Source: UBA6382 sp964596865 (lineage in GTDB: Bacteria; Bacteroidota; Bacteroidia; Bacteroidales; Bacteroidaceae). From it: 18,428 bases of DNA. Below the pieces are notes generated by a model. That model was given only the letters and a program-made list of their open reading frames with translations. It ran no database searches and had not been told where the DNA came from. Positions 8,101-14,439 of the stretch are shown piece by piece. Position numbers and translations under genes: made by a program. The stretch lies in assembly GCA_964596865.1 (NCBI GenBank), contig CAZQVW010000016.1:1-18428 (forward strand), in the 5' to 3' direction. The stretch's first letter is position 1, and the number at the start of each line of letters is the position of its first letter.

Positions 8101-8313
8101 AATGTGAGTATGTTTGTTACTGCGAAGTTATTAATAATTTGTGAGGCGAAAGGAAAATACCCCCACTCTTTTTCGTTCTCGCATTTCTTTTTTTCATTCT
8201 CATTTTTCATCACCTCACCCTCACTTTTCGCTTTCTTCTTCCCTTTTCCATTGATTTCAACGCTGATAATCTCCACTTAACGCAAAAAATGTGCGTGGAA
8301 ACGCCTGCTTCTC
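8101..8313. other. AT/pyrimidine-rich intergenic region upstream of the lipoprotein gene
   Basis: It contains the presumed lipoprotein promoter and then a T/C-rich stretch (8160-8250) with loosely repeated ctttttcgttctcgc / ctttttttcattctc segments of about 20 nt. The repeat is too degenerate to call an array. No gene was seen. Confidence 0.4.
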
Positions 8314-8460
8314 CCCACTTGCGGCGAAGTTTTGCTCACTTTATTCGATTTTTTCTCGCGATAGTTTGCGTTAACAGTAGGGTAACATTATCTTAACAGT
8401 ACTGTTTAGATAATGTTACCCTACTGTTTAGTTATTGTTACAGTACTGTTAACGCAAACT
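8314..8460. repeat. Dispersed palindromic element, copy 2
   Basis: A nested palindrome. Outer arms gtttgcgttaacagta (8364-8379) and tactgttaacgcaaac (8444-8459) are perfect over 16 bp. Inner arms 8374-8393 and 8408-8427 are perfect over 20 bp around the near-palindromic centre aacagtactgtt. The sequence is made of a 22-nt unit (actgtttagttattgttaca plus two bases) used once inverted and twice forward. The left side carries cccacttgcggcga (8314-8327), nearly identical to the left end of copy 3 (16109-16122), and both share gattttttctcgcgata. A matching right end was not found, so this copy may be truncated on the right. Confidence 0.75.
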
Positions 8461-8658
8461 TTCTCGGGAATTAATCGCCTTTTCAGTCGTTTTTATGCTG
8501 TATTTAGGGCATTCCTCGTTTTATTGTGGCCAAAAATTGAATTATTCGGGTAATAAATCTTTCCATGCCCTTGTGAAATCCCTATTTGTGCTATATGGAT
8601 TACCCCTTGACGCCTCAACCAATGCGCTACACCTACTCTTCCCCCTTTCATCTGCCAA
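8461..8658. other. Intergenic region beyond the arg terminator
   Basis: A 91-codon open frame on the plus strand crosses this stretch and the terminator hairpin, so it is unlikely to be a gene. I see no RNA gene or protein motif here. On the minus strand part of it (8598-8645) superficially resembles a tRNA D-arm, but no anticodon or T arm follows. Confidence 0.4.
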
Positions 8659-8707
8659 TAAAAAAAGCCCCTGCAGACATCGCTACGTGCGATTGCCTGC
8701 AGGGGCT
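8659..8707 (-). terminator. Rho-independent terminator of the arginine operon
   Basis: On the minus strand agcccctgcag and its perfect 11-bp complement ctgcaggggct flank an inner 5-bp stem (atcgc/gcgat). The hairpin is followed by a run of seven T residues (8660-8666 read on minus). It begins about 50 bases after the argD stop codon, in the correct orientation to end the operon transcript. Confidence 0.9.
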
Positions 8708-8758
8708 GTGCGGATTGTAAGAAAGCGCGAGGGCTCTCTGGAAAAATTTGTAAGAATA

Positions 8759-9892
8759 CTATTTTGTTAAGACGCGAGTGAATTTATCCACAAATTCATC
8801 GGCGTCTGCCTTCGTCAGTGTGAGAGGCGGCAGTAGGCGCAGGACGCTGGTGCCGGCGCAACCGGTGAACACGTGCTGCTCATACACCAATTTCTCGCGT
8901 ATCTCCTTATAGGGCGTATCTAATTCGATGCCAATCATAAGGCCGCGGCCGCGGATGTCAATCACGTGGGGCAAACGGGCCTCGCGCAGTTTGTTTAATA
9001 AGTATGTGCCCACCTCATCTGCGTTGGCGATGAGGTTTTCTTTCTCAAAGATGTCGAGCACGGCCAAAGCTCCCGCGCAAGCGAGGTGGTTGCCACCAAA
9101 AGTGGTGCCGAGCTGCCCATATACCGGCTTAAACTTGGGCGAAATCAATACGGCTGCCATCGGGAATCCGTTGGCAATGCCTTTAGCCACAGTGATGATG
9201 TCCGGACGGATGCCCAACCACTGGTGGGCGAAGAATTTGCCCGTGCGCCCGTAGCCGCATTGTATCTCGTCGCAGATTAGGATGGTGTTATGCTCCTGGC
9301 AGAGGCGGCTCAACGCCTGCATAAACTCTTTCGTGGCCATGCGAATGCCACCCACGCCCTGTATACACTCAATAATCACGGCGCAGACGTCATCTTTTTC
9401 AATCTCTTTAGCCCACGGCTCTATGTCGTTGAGAGGAAGATAGGTAACATGACCGTTTGCGTTGATGGGAGCTATAATCTTGGGATTCTGAGTTGCCTCC
9501 ACAGCCAGCGAAGTGCGACCGTGAAACGCCTTCTCCGACGAAAGCACACGCGTACGGCCATTATAGAATGACGCCAGTTTGAGAGCATTCTCGTTAGCTT
9601 CCGCACCGGTATTGATAAGAAACAAACTGTAGTCATCATAACCGCAAATCGGGCCCAGACGCTTGGCAAACTCGCGCTGAAGAGGGTTGATTACAGAGTT
9701 ACTATAGAAGCCCAACTTGTTGAGTTGTGCTGTCATCGCCTCCACATAGTGCGGGTGGCAATGACCTACAGAAATAACGGCGTGACCACCATAAAGATCC
9801 AGATATTCCTGGCCCTGCGTGTCCCAAACGCGGCAATCGCGCCCGTGGTCTATCGTAACATTCAGCAGAGGGTAAACATCAAAGAGATTCAT
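8759..9892 (-). CDS. argD: Acetylornithine/succinylornithine aminotransferase ArgD
   Basis: A class-III PLP aminotransferase that interconverts N-acylglutamate semialdehyde and N-acylornithine with glutamate as amino donor. From the chosen start the protein is 377 residues. It carries GAEANENALKLA (96-107, phosphate binding), DEIQCGYGRTG (208-218) and the PLP Schiff-base lysine in AKG (K237). The frame stays open 68 codons further upstream (to 10096). That extension translates the palindromic repeats at 10015-10084 and has repetitive GRYE-CPYRY text, so I start at the ATG at 9892, where the family N-terminus (MNLFDVYPLLNV) begins. It is the last gene of the arg cluster, 267 bp after argC, and is followed by a strong terminator. 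Bacteroides relatives use succinylated rather than acetylated intermediates; which acyl group applies here cannot be seen. Confidence 0.93.
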   Translation of the reverse strand: MNLFDVYPLLNVTIDHGRDCRVWDTQGQEYLDLYGGHAVISVGHCHPHYVEAMTAQLNKLGFYSNSVINPLQREFAKRLGPICGYDDYSLFLINTGAEANENALKLASFYNGRTRVLSSEKAFHGRTSLAVEATQNPKIIAPINANGHVTYLPLNDIEPWAKEIEKDDVCAVIIECIQGVGGIRMATKEFMQALSRLCQEHNTILICDEIQCGYGRTGKFFAHQWLGIRPDIITVAKGIANGFPMAAVLISPKFKPVYGQLGTTFGGNHLACAGALAVLDIFEKENLIANADEVGTYLLNKLREARLPHVIDIRGRGLMIGIELDTPYKEIREKLVYEQHVFTGCAGTSVLRLLPPLTLTKADADEFVDKFTRVLTK

Positions 9893-10014
9893 ATCTATAT
9901 TAGATTTTGTAGTGCGAAGATTTTGTGATTTTCGTAGGGATGATTTCCCCGTAAAGTGTGGCTTTATTTGCCCCGAAGCGGCGAGGGGAAAAAACAGCCC
10001 GAACATTTTTGGGT

Positions 10015-10084
10015 ATCTGTAGGGGCAGGTTTCATACCTACCCGAACATATTTGGTATCTGTAGGGGCAGATTTCATACCTGCC
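10015..10084. repeat. Two palindromic units with a ggggcaggt/acctgcccg core between argC and argD
   Basis: Two copies of a dyad built around ggggcaggtttcatacctac (10022-10041) and ggggcagatttcatacctgc (10063-10082), 41 bases apart, each preceded by ggtatctgta. Further copies lie at 16384-16405 and, as a half, at 16450-16463. Similar short palindromes are dispersed between genes like REP sequences. In the mRNA they would form hairpins in the argC-argD leader. Confidence 0.75.
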
Positions 10085-10159
10085 CGATAAAATCATGTGG
10101 TTTGCGTGTCAAAAGAATAGAAGAAATTGTAAGGAAAGGCAAAGAAAAAGCCTGCCGCC

Positions 10160-11125
10160 TTAAAACGCAGAGGCTTTAAGGTGCAGACCTGCTTTTTCAT
10201 CTATGCCAAACATGAGATTCATGTTCTGAACGGCCTGTCCCACAGCGCCTTTTAGCAGATTATCGATGCAGGATACCATCAAAAGCTGGTCTTCGTATTT
10301 CTGTACGTACACCACAGCCTTATTCGTATTCACTACCTGCTTCATATCCGGCATCGTGTCGGAAACAAACGTGAAGGCCGCGTCCTTATAATAATCCTTG
10401 TAGAGCGCTACGGCCTCCTCCGCGGGTTTGGCGCACGTGGCATAGGCCGTTACGAAAATTCCACGGGCAAAGCATCCACGCTGCGGGAGAAAAAGTATGC
10501 GCCCATCGAAAGTGGGGCACAGCTCGTGGGCCGTCTGATTGATTTCAAGGAGATGCTGGTGCGTGAAAGCCTTATAAACCGACACATTGTCGTTGCGCCA
10601 AGAGAAATGAGTGGTGGCACCAGGCTTCTGGCCTGCCCCCGTACTGCCCGTTATGCCATTTACGTGGATATCACCGCTGATAAGGTTGTTCTTCAGTGCC
10701 GGAAGCAACGCCAACTGGATACAAGTGGCGAAACACCCTGGATTGGCAAGGTGGTGCGCGCCCTTTATGGCCTCACGATGGGTCTCCGGCAGCCCGTAGA
10801 CGAAATCGTGATTGCCACGGATACGGAAATCCTGCGCCAGGTCGATAATCTTCACGCTGTTGGGGATAGTATGCTCCTTAAGGAAAGCTTCGCTCTTGCC
10901 ATGACCGAAACAAAGGAAGATAACATCCACTTTATCAAACGGCATATCGGCAGAAAAACACAAATCCGTGTCTCCGATGAGCCCTTCGTGAACATCGCTC
11001 ACCCTATTATGGGCATTGCTCTCGCTATGAGCGAAGACAATCTGTGCCTCGGGGTGATTAAGCAACAGGCGAATGAGCTCGCCGCCCGTATATCCGGCCG
11101 CGCCAAGGATTCCTACTCGTATCAT
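10160..11125 (-). CDS. argC: N-acetyl(succinyl)-gamma-glutamyl-phosphate reductase ArgC
   Basis: An NADPH-dependent reductase of the arginine pathway that converts N-acylglutamyl phosphate to the semialdehyde. The 321-residue protein has the N-terminal Rossmann motif GILGAAGYTGGEL (5-17) and the catalytic cysteine in NPGCFAT (C131). GSTGAGQKPG, a conserved family segment, follows. The length matches the family. The start at 11125 is fixed by the family N-terminus MIRVGILGAAGYTG. Upstream is a 21-nt tandem array with an assembly gap, which separates argC from pspC. The product feeds ArgD directly. Confidence 0.95.
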   Translation of the reverse strand: MIRVGILGAAGYTGGELIRLLLNHPEAQIVFAHSESNAHNRVSDVHEGLIGDTDLCFSADMPFDKVDVIFLCFGHGKSEAFLKEHTIPNSVKIIDLAQDFRIRGNHDFVYGLPETHREAIKGAHHLANPGCFATCIQLALLPALKNNLISGDIHVNGITGSTGAGQKPGATTHFSWRNDNVSVYKAFTHQHLLEINQTAHELCPTFDGRILFLPQRGCFARGIFVTAYATCAKPAEEAVALYKDYYKDAAFTFVSDTMPDMKQVVNTNKAVVYVQKYEDQLLMVSCIDNLLKGAVGQAVQNMNLMFGIDEKAGLHLKASAF

Positions 11126-11429
11126 TATCGAAAAGAGATTAAAAGGATTAGGAAAATGGGATTAAATGATTGGGAAAAGGGTTTAATTTATTAGGAAATG
11201 GGATTAAAACGATTGGAAAAGGGTTTAATTTATTAGGAAATGGGATTAAAACGATTGGAAAAGGGTTTANNNNNNNNNNNNNNNNNNNNNNNNNNNNNNN
11301 NNNNNNNNNNNNNNNNNNNNNNNNNNNNNNNNNNNNNNNNNNNNNNNNNNNNNNNNNNNNNNNNNNNNNAATTATTGGGAAAAGGGATTAAAAGGATTGG
11401 GGAATGTTCAGCTAATCGCGTTAGGTCGA
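11126..11429. repeat. 21/42-nt minisatellite with assembly gap between pspC and argC (family C)
   Basis: Alternating 21-nt half-units gggattaaaacgattggaaa(a) and gggtttaatttattaggaaa(t) give a 42-nt period. Units start at 11158, 11179, 11200, 11221, 11242 and 11263, with a diverged unit at 11135-11157. The array runs into 100 N (11270-11369) and continues as gggaaaagggattaaaagga at 11377-11396. Adjacent 42-nt copies (11179-11220 and 11221-11262) are identical, so this array is young and likely variable in length. Confidence 0.9.
11270..11369. other. Assembly gap (100 N)
   Basis: Exactly 100 N, a common placeholder for a gap of unknown length, flanked on both sides by the same minisatellite. 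The true array size is therefore unknown. Distances across it, including the pspC-argC spacing, should not be trusted. Confidence 0.98.
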
Positions 11430-11627
11430 TTAATACTTAGGCATTATCACCCAAAGAATGAGGTAGAGCAAGACCCCGCCCATGCCTAAGGAGAAAACGG
11501 TGAGCAGCGCGTAGATGATACGCACCAATGTGGGGTCTATATCGAAATATTCGGCCAATCCTCCACATACTCCCGCAATTTTCTTGTCTGTTTGGGAAAG
11601 GAGCAAGCGTCGTCTGGGTTCCGGCAT
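11430..11627 (-). CDS. PspC-domain small membrane protein
   Basis: A 65-residue protein that is essentially one PspC domain. It has a basic start (MPEPRRRLLLSQTDKKIAGV), then CGGLAEYFDIDPTLVRIIY (21-39), then a hydrophobic segment to about 61 ending LWVIMPKY. In proteobacteria PspC is the inner-membrane sensor of the phage-shock response. Stand-alone PspC mini-proteins are common in Bacteroidetes and their role is unclear. The start lies only 6 bases after the argG stop, so it is probably translated from the arg mRNA. Its presence in an arginine operon is unexplained. Confidence 0.88.
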   Translation of the reverse strand: MPEPRRRLLLSQTDKKIAGVCGGLAEYFDIDPTLVRIIYALLTVFSLGMGGVLLYLILWVIMPKY

Positions 11628-11633
11628 AAGAGA

Positions 11634-12833
11634 TTAGCGTTTCTCGTCGGGATGAACGGAGTAATAAGCGCGCAAAGGCGTGGCCGTTACCTTGATAAAG
11701 CCCTTTGCGTCCTCGGAAGTCCACGCGGTGGCCGTCTCGCCGTATTCGCCCAGCTTGTTGTGGACAAGATCATCGGGCGTGTCGCAGCCAACAGTCTGGA
11801 AAGAGTATGGACGAAGCTCCAAAGTAACGGTGCCATTCACGTGGCGCTGGGAACTTTGCAGCATAGCCTCAATATCCGGCATCACAGGCTCCAGATACTG
11901 GCTCTCGTGGAGGAACATTCCATACCAGTTGCTCACCTGATCCTTCCAATACTGCTGCCATTTGCTCAGAGTGAATTTCTCCAAGAAGCGATGGGCGCCA
12001 ATGATGAGCATAGGAGCGGCGGCCTCAAAGCCCACGCGTCCTTTTATGCCGATAATAGTGTCTCCCACGTGGCAATCGCGCCCGATGGCGTAGGCTGCGC
12101 CTATTTCCTCCACGGCTTGGATAGCTTTTATCTTGTCTGTGTATTCTTTTCCATTGACAGAAACAATCTCGCCCTTCTCAAACCCGATGGAGAGGGTCTC
12201 CGTACCGGTCTTTGTGGCGTGTTTGAGGTAAGCGCTTTCGGGCAAGCCCTGACGACTGTCGAGGATTTCGCCGCCGCAGATGCTGGTGCCCCAAATTCCC
12301 ACGTTATAGGAATATTTGAGCTTGGTAAAATCGGCTTTGAAGCCGTGACTGTTGAGATAATCCACCTCCTCTTGGCGGGAAAGGTTGCGGTCGCGGGTGA
12401 GGGTGATGATTTCCATCTTCGGAGCCATCACCATAAAGGTCATATCAAAGCGCACTTGGTCGTTGCCGGCGCCGGTGGAGCCATGAGCGATGGCATCTGC
12501 GCCGATTTCGTTGGCATAGCGCGCTATGGCGATGGCCTGGAAGATGCGCTCGGAGCTCACGGAGATGGGATAGCAATTATTTCGCAGGACATTGCCGAAA
12601 ATCATGTATTTCAGGCTCTTCTGGTAATATTCCTGCGTTACATCGAGCGTAACATATTGCTTGGCGCCCAATTTATAGGCGTTTTCTTCATTAGCCTTGA
12701 GCTGTGCAGGCGAGAAGCCGCCCGTATTGGCGCAGGCCGCATAGACCTCATAGCCTTTTTCCTTGGCCAAATACATTACGGTGTAGCTTGTATCCAATCC
12801 GCCGCTAAAGGCCACCACTACTTTCTTTGCCAT
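11634..12833 (-). CDS. argG: Argininosuccinate synthase ArgG
   Basis: Joins citrulline and aspartate with ATP to give argininosuccinate. The 399-residue protein has the N-type ATP pyrophosphatase loop SGGLDTS (10-16) and the conserved STGAGNDQVRFD (119-130), with citrulline/aspartate-binding segments around it. Length and both ends match the family. It sits after the GNAT gene with a 286-bp gap filled by a 21-nt tandem array (12890-13057), and is followed after 6 bases by pspC. The start ATG at 12833 gives MAKKVVVAFSGGLDTS, as expected. Confidence 0.96.
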   Translation of the reverse strand: MAKKVVVAFSGGLDTSYTVMYLAKEKGYEVYAACANTGGFSPAQLKANEENAYKLGAKQYVTLDVTQEYYQKSLKYMIFGNVLRNNCYPISVSSERIFQAIAIARYANEIGADAIAHGSTGAGNDQVRFDMTFMVMAPKMEIITLTRDRNLSRQEEVDYLNSHGFKADFTKLKYSYNVGIWGTSICGGEILDSRQGLPESAYLKHATKTGTETLSIGFEKGEIVSVNGKEYTDKIKAIQAVEEIGAAYAIGRDCHVGDTIIGIKGRVGFEAAAPMLIIGAHRFLEKFTLSKWQQYWKDQVSNWYGMFLHESQYLEPVMPDIEAMLQSSQRHVNGTVTLELRPYSFQTVGCDTPDDLVHNKLGEYGETATAWTSEDAKGFIKVTATPLRAYYSVHPDEKR

Positions 12834-12889
12834 AGGTGTAGATTTATTTGATTTATTATTGATATTCTTACAGAAATTATTGTTTAGAC

Positions 12890-13057
12890 CACACTCTGCG
12901 CGGCCGAAGCCACAATTCGCGCATTTAAAACCTCACTTCGCGCGGCCGAAGCCACAGTTTACACAGTAGAGGCCACAGTTCGCGCATCCGAAGCCACAGC
13001 TTGCGCATTTAGAACCTCACTTCGCGCGCCCAAAACCACACGAGGCACAACAGTAAC
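12890..13057. repeat. Intergenic tandem array of eight 21-nt units upstream of argG (family D)
   Basis: Eight units of exactly 21 nt start at 12890, 12911, 12932, 12953, 12974, 12995, 13016 and 13037. The core is cacagttcgcgcatccgaag(c). Units 2 and 5 share cgcatttaaaac/tgcatttagaac type ends. Units 3 and 6 begin ctcacttcgcgcg. So the order 2-3-4 is echoed by 5-6-7, suggesting a past duplication of a 63-nt block (12911-12973 and 12974-13036). Register is kept without a single indel although units differ at many bases. The array lies 57-223 bases before the argG start on the leader side. Confidence 0.85.
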
Positions 13058-13119
13058 TACATATTACATAATCCGTGCCAAACTTTGCGCAACTGTCAAT
13101 GCATTGAGTGCAGGCGTAT

Positions 13120-13800
13120 TTATCTTAAATTCTTCCTTGCCGCCTCCTGCGCCATCTTCACCACGTCGTCCGGCAACTGCACAGGCAGCGGTTCGCCCAC
13201 GTGGTCCTTGGGATCATAGAGCATGGCCGTGCAGATGCAGTATTTGCGGCCGGTGCGCGCCAGAATATCGCAGTTGATACATTTGGGCTCCTCGGGAGTG
13301 CCGCAACCGGCCCAATAAGCATCATCGTGGGTGAGCTGGTCGAAGGTTACGGGCACATACCCCAGTTTGGTATTGATTTTCATCACCGCAATTTGGGAGG
13401 TAAGTCCGAAGAGCTTGGCATTTGGCCAGCGCAGCCGACTAAGAGTGAAAGCCACCTCCTTGATGCGAGTGGCTAAATGGTGGCCGCGGAAACGTGGATC
13501 CACAATTAGGCCACTATTGGCCACATACTGCTTATGCTCCCAACTTTCTATGTAGCAGAAACCGGCAAAGTTGTCGTCCTTGTCAAGAGCGATAACAGCC
13601 TTGCGCTCGCGCATTTTAGTGGCGACATAGTCGTGTGTGCGCGAAGCGATGCCCGACCCTCTTTTTTTGGCCGCAGCAGTGATTGTATCCAAAATAGTGT
13701 CTACATACTTCTCGTGTGAGGCATCGGCCACCAATACTCGAATACCATCATCTTCCGGAAGGGAGGCTATTTTCTTTTCTTGTAAATCCGAAGAATACAT
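13120..13800 (-). CDS. GNAT acyltransferase, probable N-acylglutamate synthase
   Basis: A 226-residue GNAT-fold protein. Residues 70-150 hold the acyl-CoA binding core: NSGLIVDPRFRGHHLATRI (95-113), where RFRGHHLA fits the R/Q-x-x-G-x-G/A pyrophosphate loop with H in place of the second G. A cysteine-rich stretch follows with C166, C174, C177, C188 and C190, ending CTAMLYDPKDH. This family sits between argR and argG in many Bacteroidales. Because those genomes lack a classical argA, it is thought to form N-acetyl- or N-succinylglutamate, the first step of arginine synthesis. No argA or argJ is visible here, which fits. It begins 27 bases after the argR stop codon. The metal-site reading of the cysteines is my inference. 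Confidence 0.8.
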   Translation of the reverse strand: MYSSDLQEKKIASLPEDDGIRVLVADASHEKYVDTILDTITAAAKKRGSGIASRTHDYVATKMRERKAVIALDKDDNFAGFCYIESWEHKQYVANSGLIVDPRFRGHHLATRIKEVAFTLSRLRWPNAKLFGLTSQIAVMKINTKLGYVPVTFDQLTHDDAYWAGCGTPEEPKCINCDILARTGRKYCICTAMLYDPKDHVGEPLPVQLPDDVVKMAQEAARKNLR

Positions 13801-13827
13801 TATTATTGTTTTTTTCAGAGCCGGCTG

Positions 13828-14295
13828 TTATTCCTCGAAATCAGGGATAATGGCTCTGAGCAGATTGTAAACTATATTGCGTGATGTGCCCTCACGAAGC
13901 ACAACAATGATAGTGTCATCGCCGGCAACGGTGCCAACAATATCTTTCGACTCAAAACTATCCAATTTGCCGGCCAACATCGAGGCATATCCGCCTGCAG
14001 TCTTCAGCACCGCCAAATTTCCGGAGAAATCCACCGACTCAAAGCCGTAAGGAGTGGCCAATGCAGACTGGTTGTTGTTCTTCGGGCGCGCCATTTCGGG
14101 CAACGAATAAGCGTATCCGCCGTCATCAGTGAACAGTTTAGATACTTTCAAGGTTCTTAGATCTCGGGAGAGCGTGGGCTGGGCCACGGGGAAGCCTGAT
14201 TCGGCCAAAGCGTTCAGCAACTCTTCTTGGCTTTCATAGGCATTGTTTTGCAGCAACGAGCGCAACATCTCCAATCTTTTTTTCTTAGCTGCCAT
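13828..14295 (-). CDS. argR: Arginine repressor ArgR
   Basis: Arginine-sensing hexameric repressor. From the chosen ATG the protein has 155 residues. An N-terminal winged helix carries the recognition-helix motif TLSRDLRTLKV (41-51), and a C-terminal arginine-binding domain carries GTVAGDDTIIVV (121-132), where the aspartates contact arginine. The frame stays open 13 codons further upstream to 14334. I prefer 14295 because family members begin close to MAAKKKRLEML and because the best promoter (-7 box 14322-14329) would overlap the longer version. It is the first gene of the arg cluster and probably controls the cluster and itself. Confidence 0.93.
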   Translation of the reverse strand: MAAKKKRLEMLRSLLQNNAYESQEELLNALAESGFPVAQPTLSRDLRTLKVSKLFTDDGGYAYSLPEMARPKNNNQSALATPYGFESVDFSGNLAVLKTAGGYASMLAGKLDSFESKDIVGTVAGDDTIIVVLREGTSRNIVYNLLRAIIPDFEE

Positions 14296-14321
14296 AATAT
14301 GTTTATAATTGGTTTGTTTTG

Positions 14322-14352
14322 CAAAGGTATTCAATTTTTCTGGTTACCGCAA
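14322..14352 (-). promoter_or_regulatory. Promoter of argR and the arginine cluster
   Basis: On the minus strand TACCTTTG (14322-14329) fits the Bacteroidetes -7 consensus TAnnTTTG, with TTG (14350-14352) 20 bases upstream as -33 element. It lies 27 bases before the argR ATG at 14295. This is the best-spaced promoter match in the window. Confidence 0.65.
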
Positions 14353-14355
14353 CAT

Positions 14356-14418
14356 AATTCACAAAAAACCATCACTTTTATGCGTATCTAAATTCACAAT
14401 TGACATCTACAAGTGATG
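14356..14418. promoter_or_regulatory. Candidate ArgR operator region
   Basis: Just upstream of the argR promoter are two ttgtgaatt copies on the minus strand (14356-14364 and 14391-14399, 35 bases apart). There is also an inverted pair catcactt (14370-14377) / aagtgatg (14411-14418). The tgaat half-site resembles half of the classical Arg box, but a full 18-bp palindrome is not present. Operator function is inference only. Confidence 0.3.
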
Positions 14419-14439
14419 TTTTCCGAAAAATTAGCGATT

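Noticed and set aside
8598..8650. tRNA-like D-arm on the minus strand (gtagcgcattggttga)
   Set aside because: No anticodon arm, T arm or acceptor pairing could be found around it.
8495..8770. 91-codon plus-strand ORF
   Set aside because: It crosses the arg operon terminator hairpin and the argD stop region, with no motif and no promoter.
11170..11440. Plus-strand frames with 14-residue repeats (GKGFNLLGNGIKTI)
   Set aside because: Pure translation of the 42-nt minisatellite, antisense to the operon and interrupted by the N gap.
11592..12851. 419-codon plus-strand ORF
   Set aside because: A frame shadow of argG on the opposite strand; argG is certain from its motifs.
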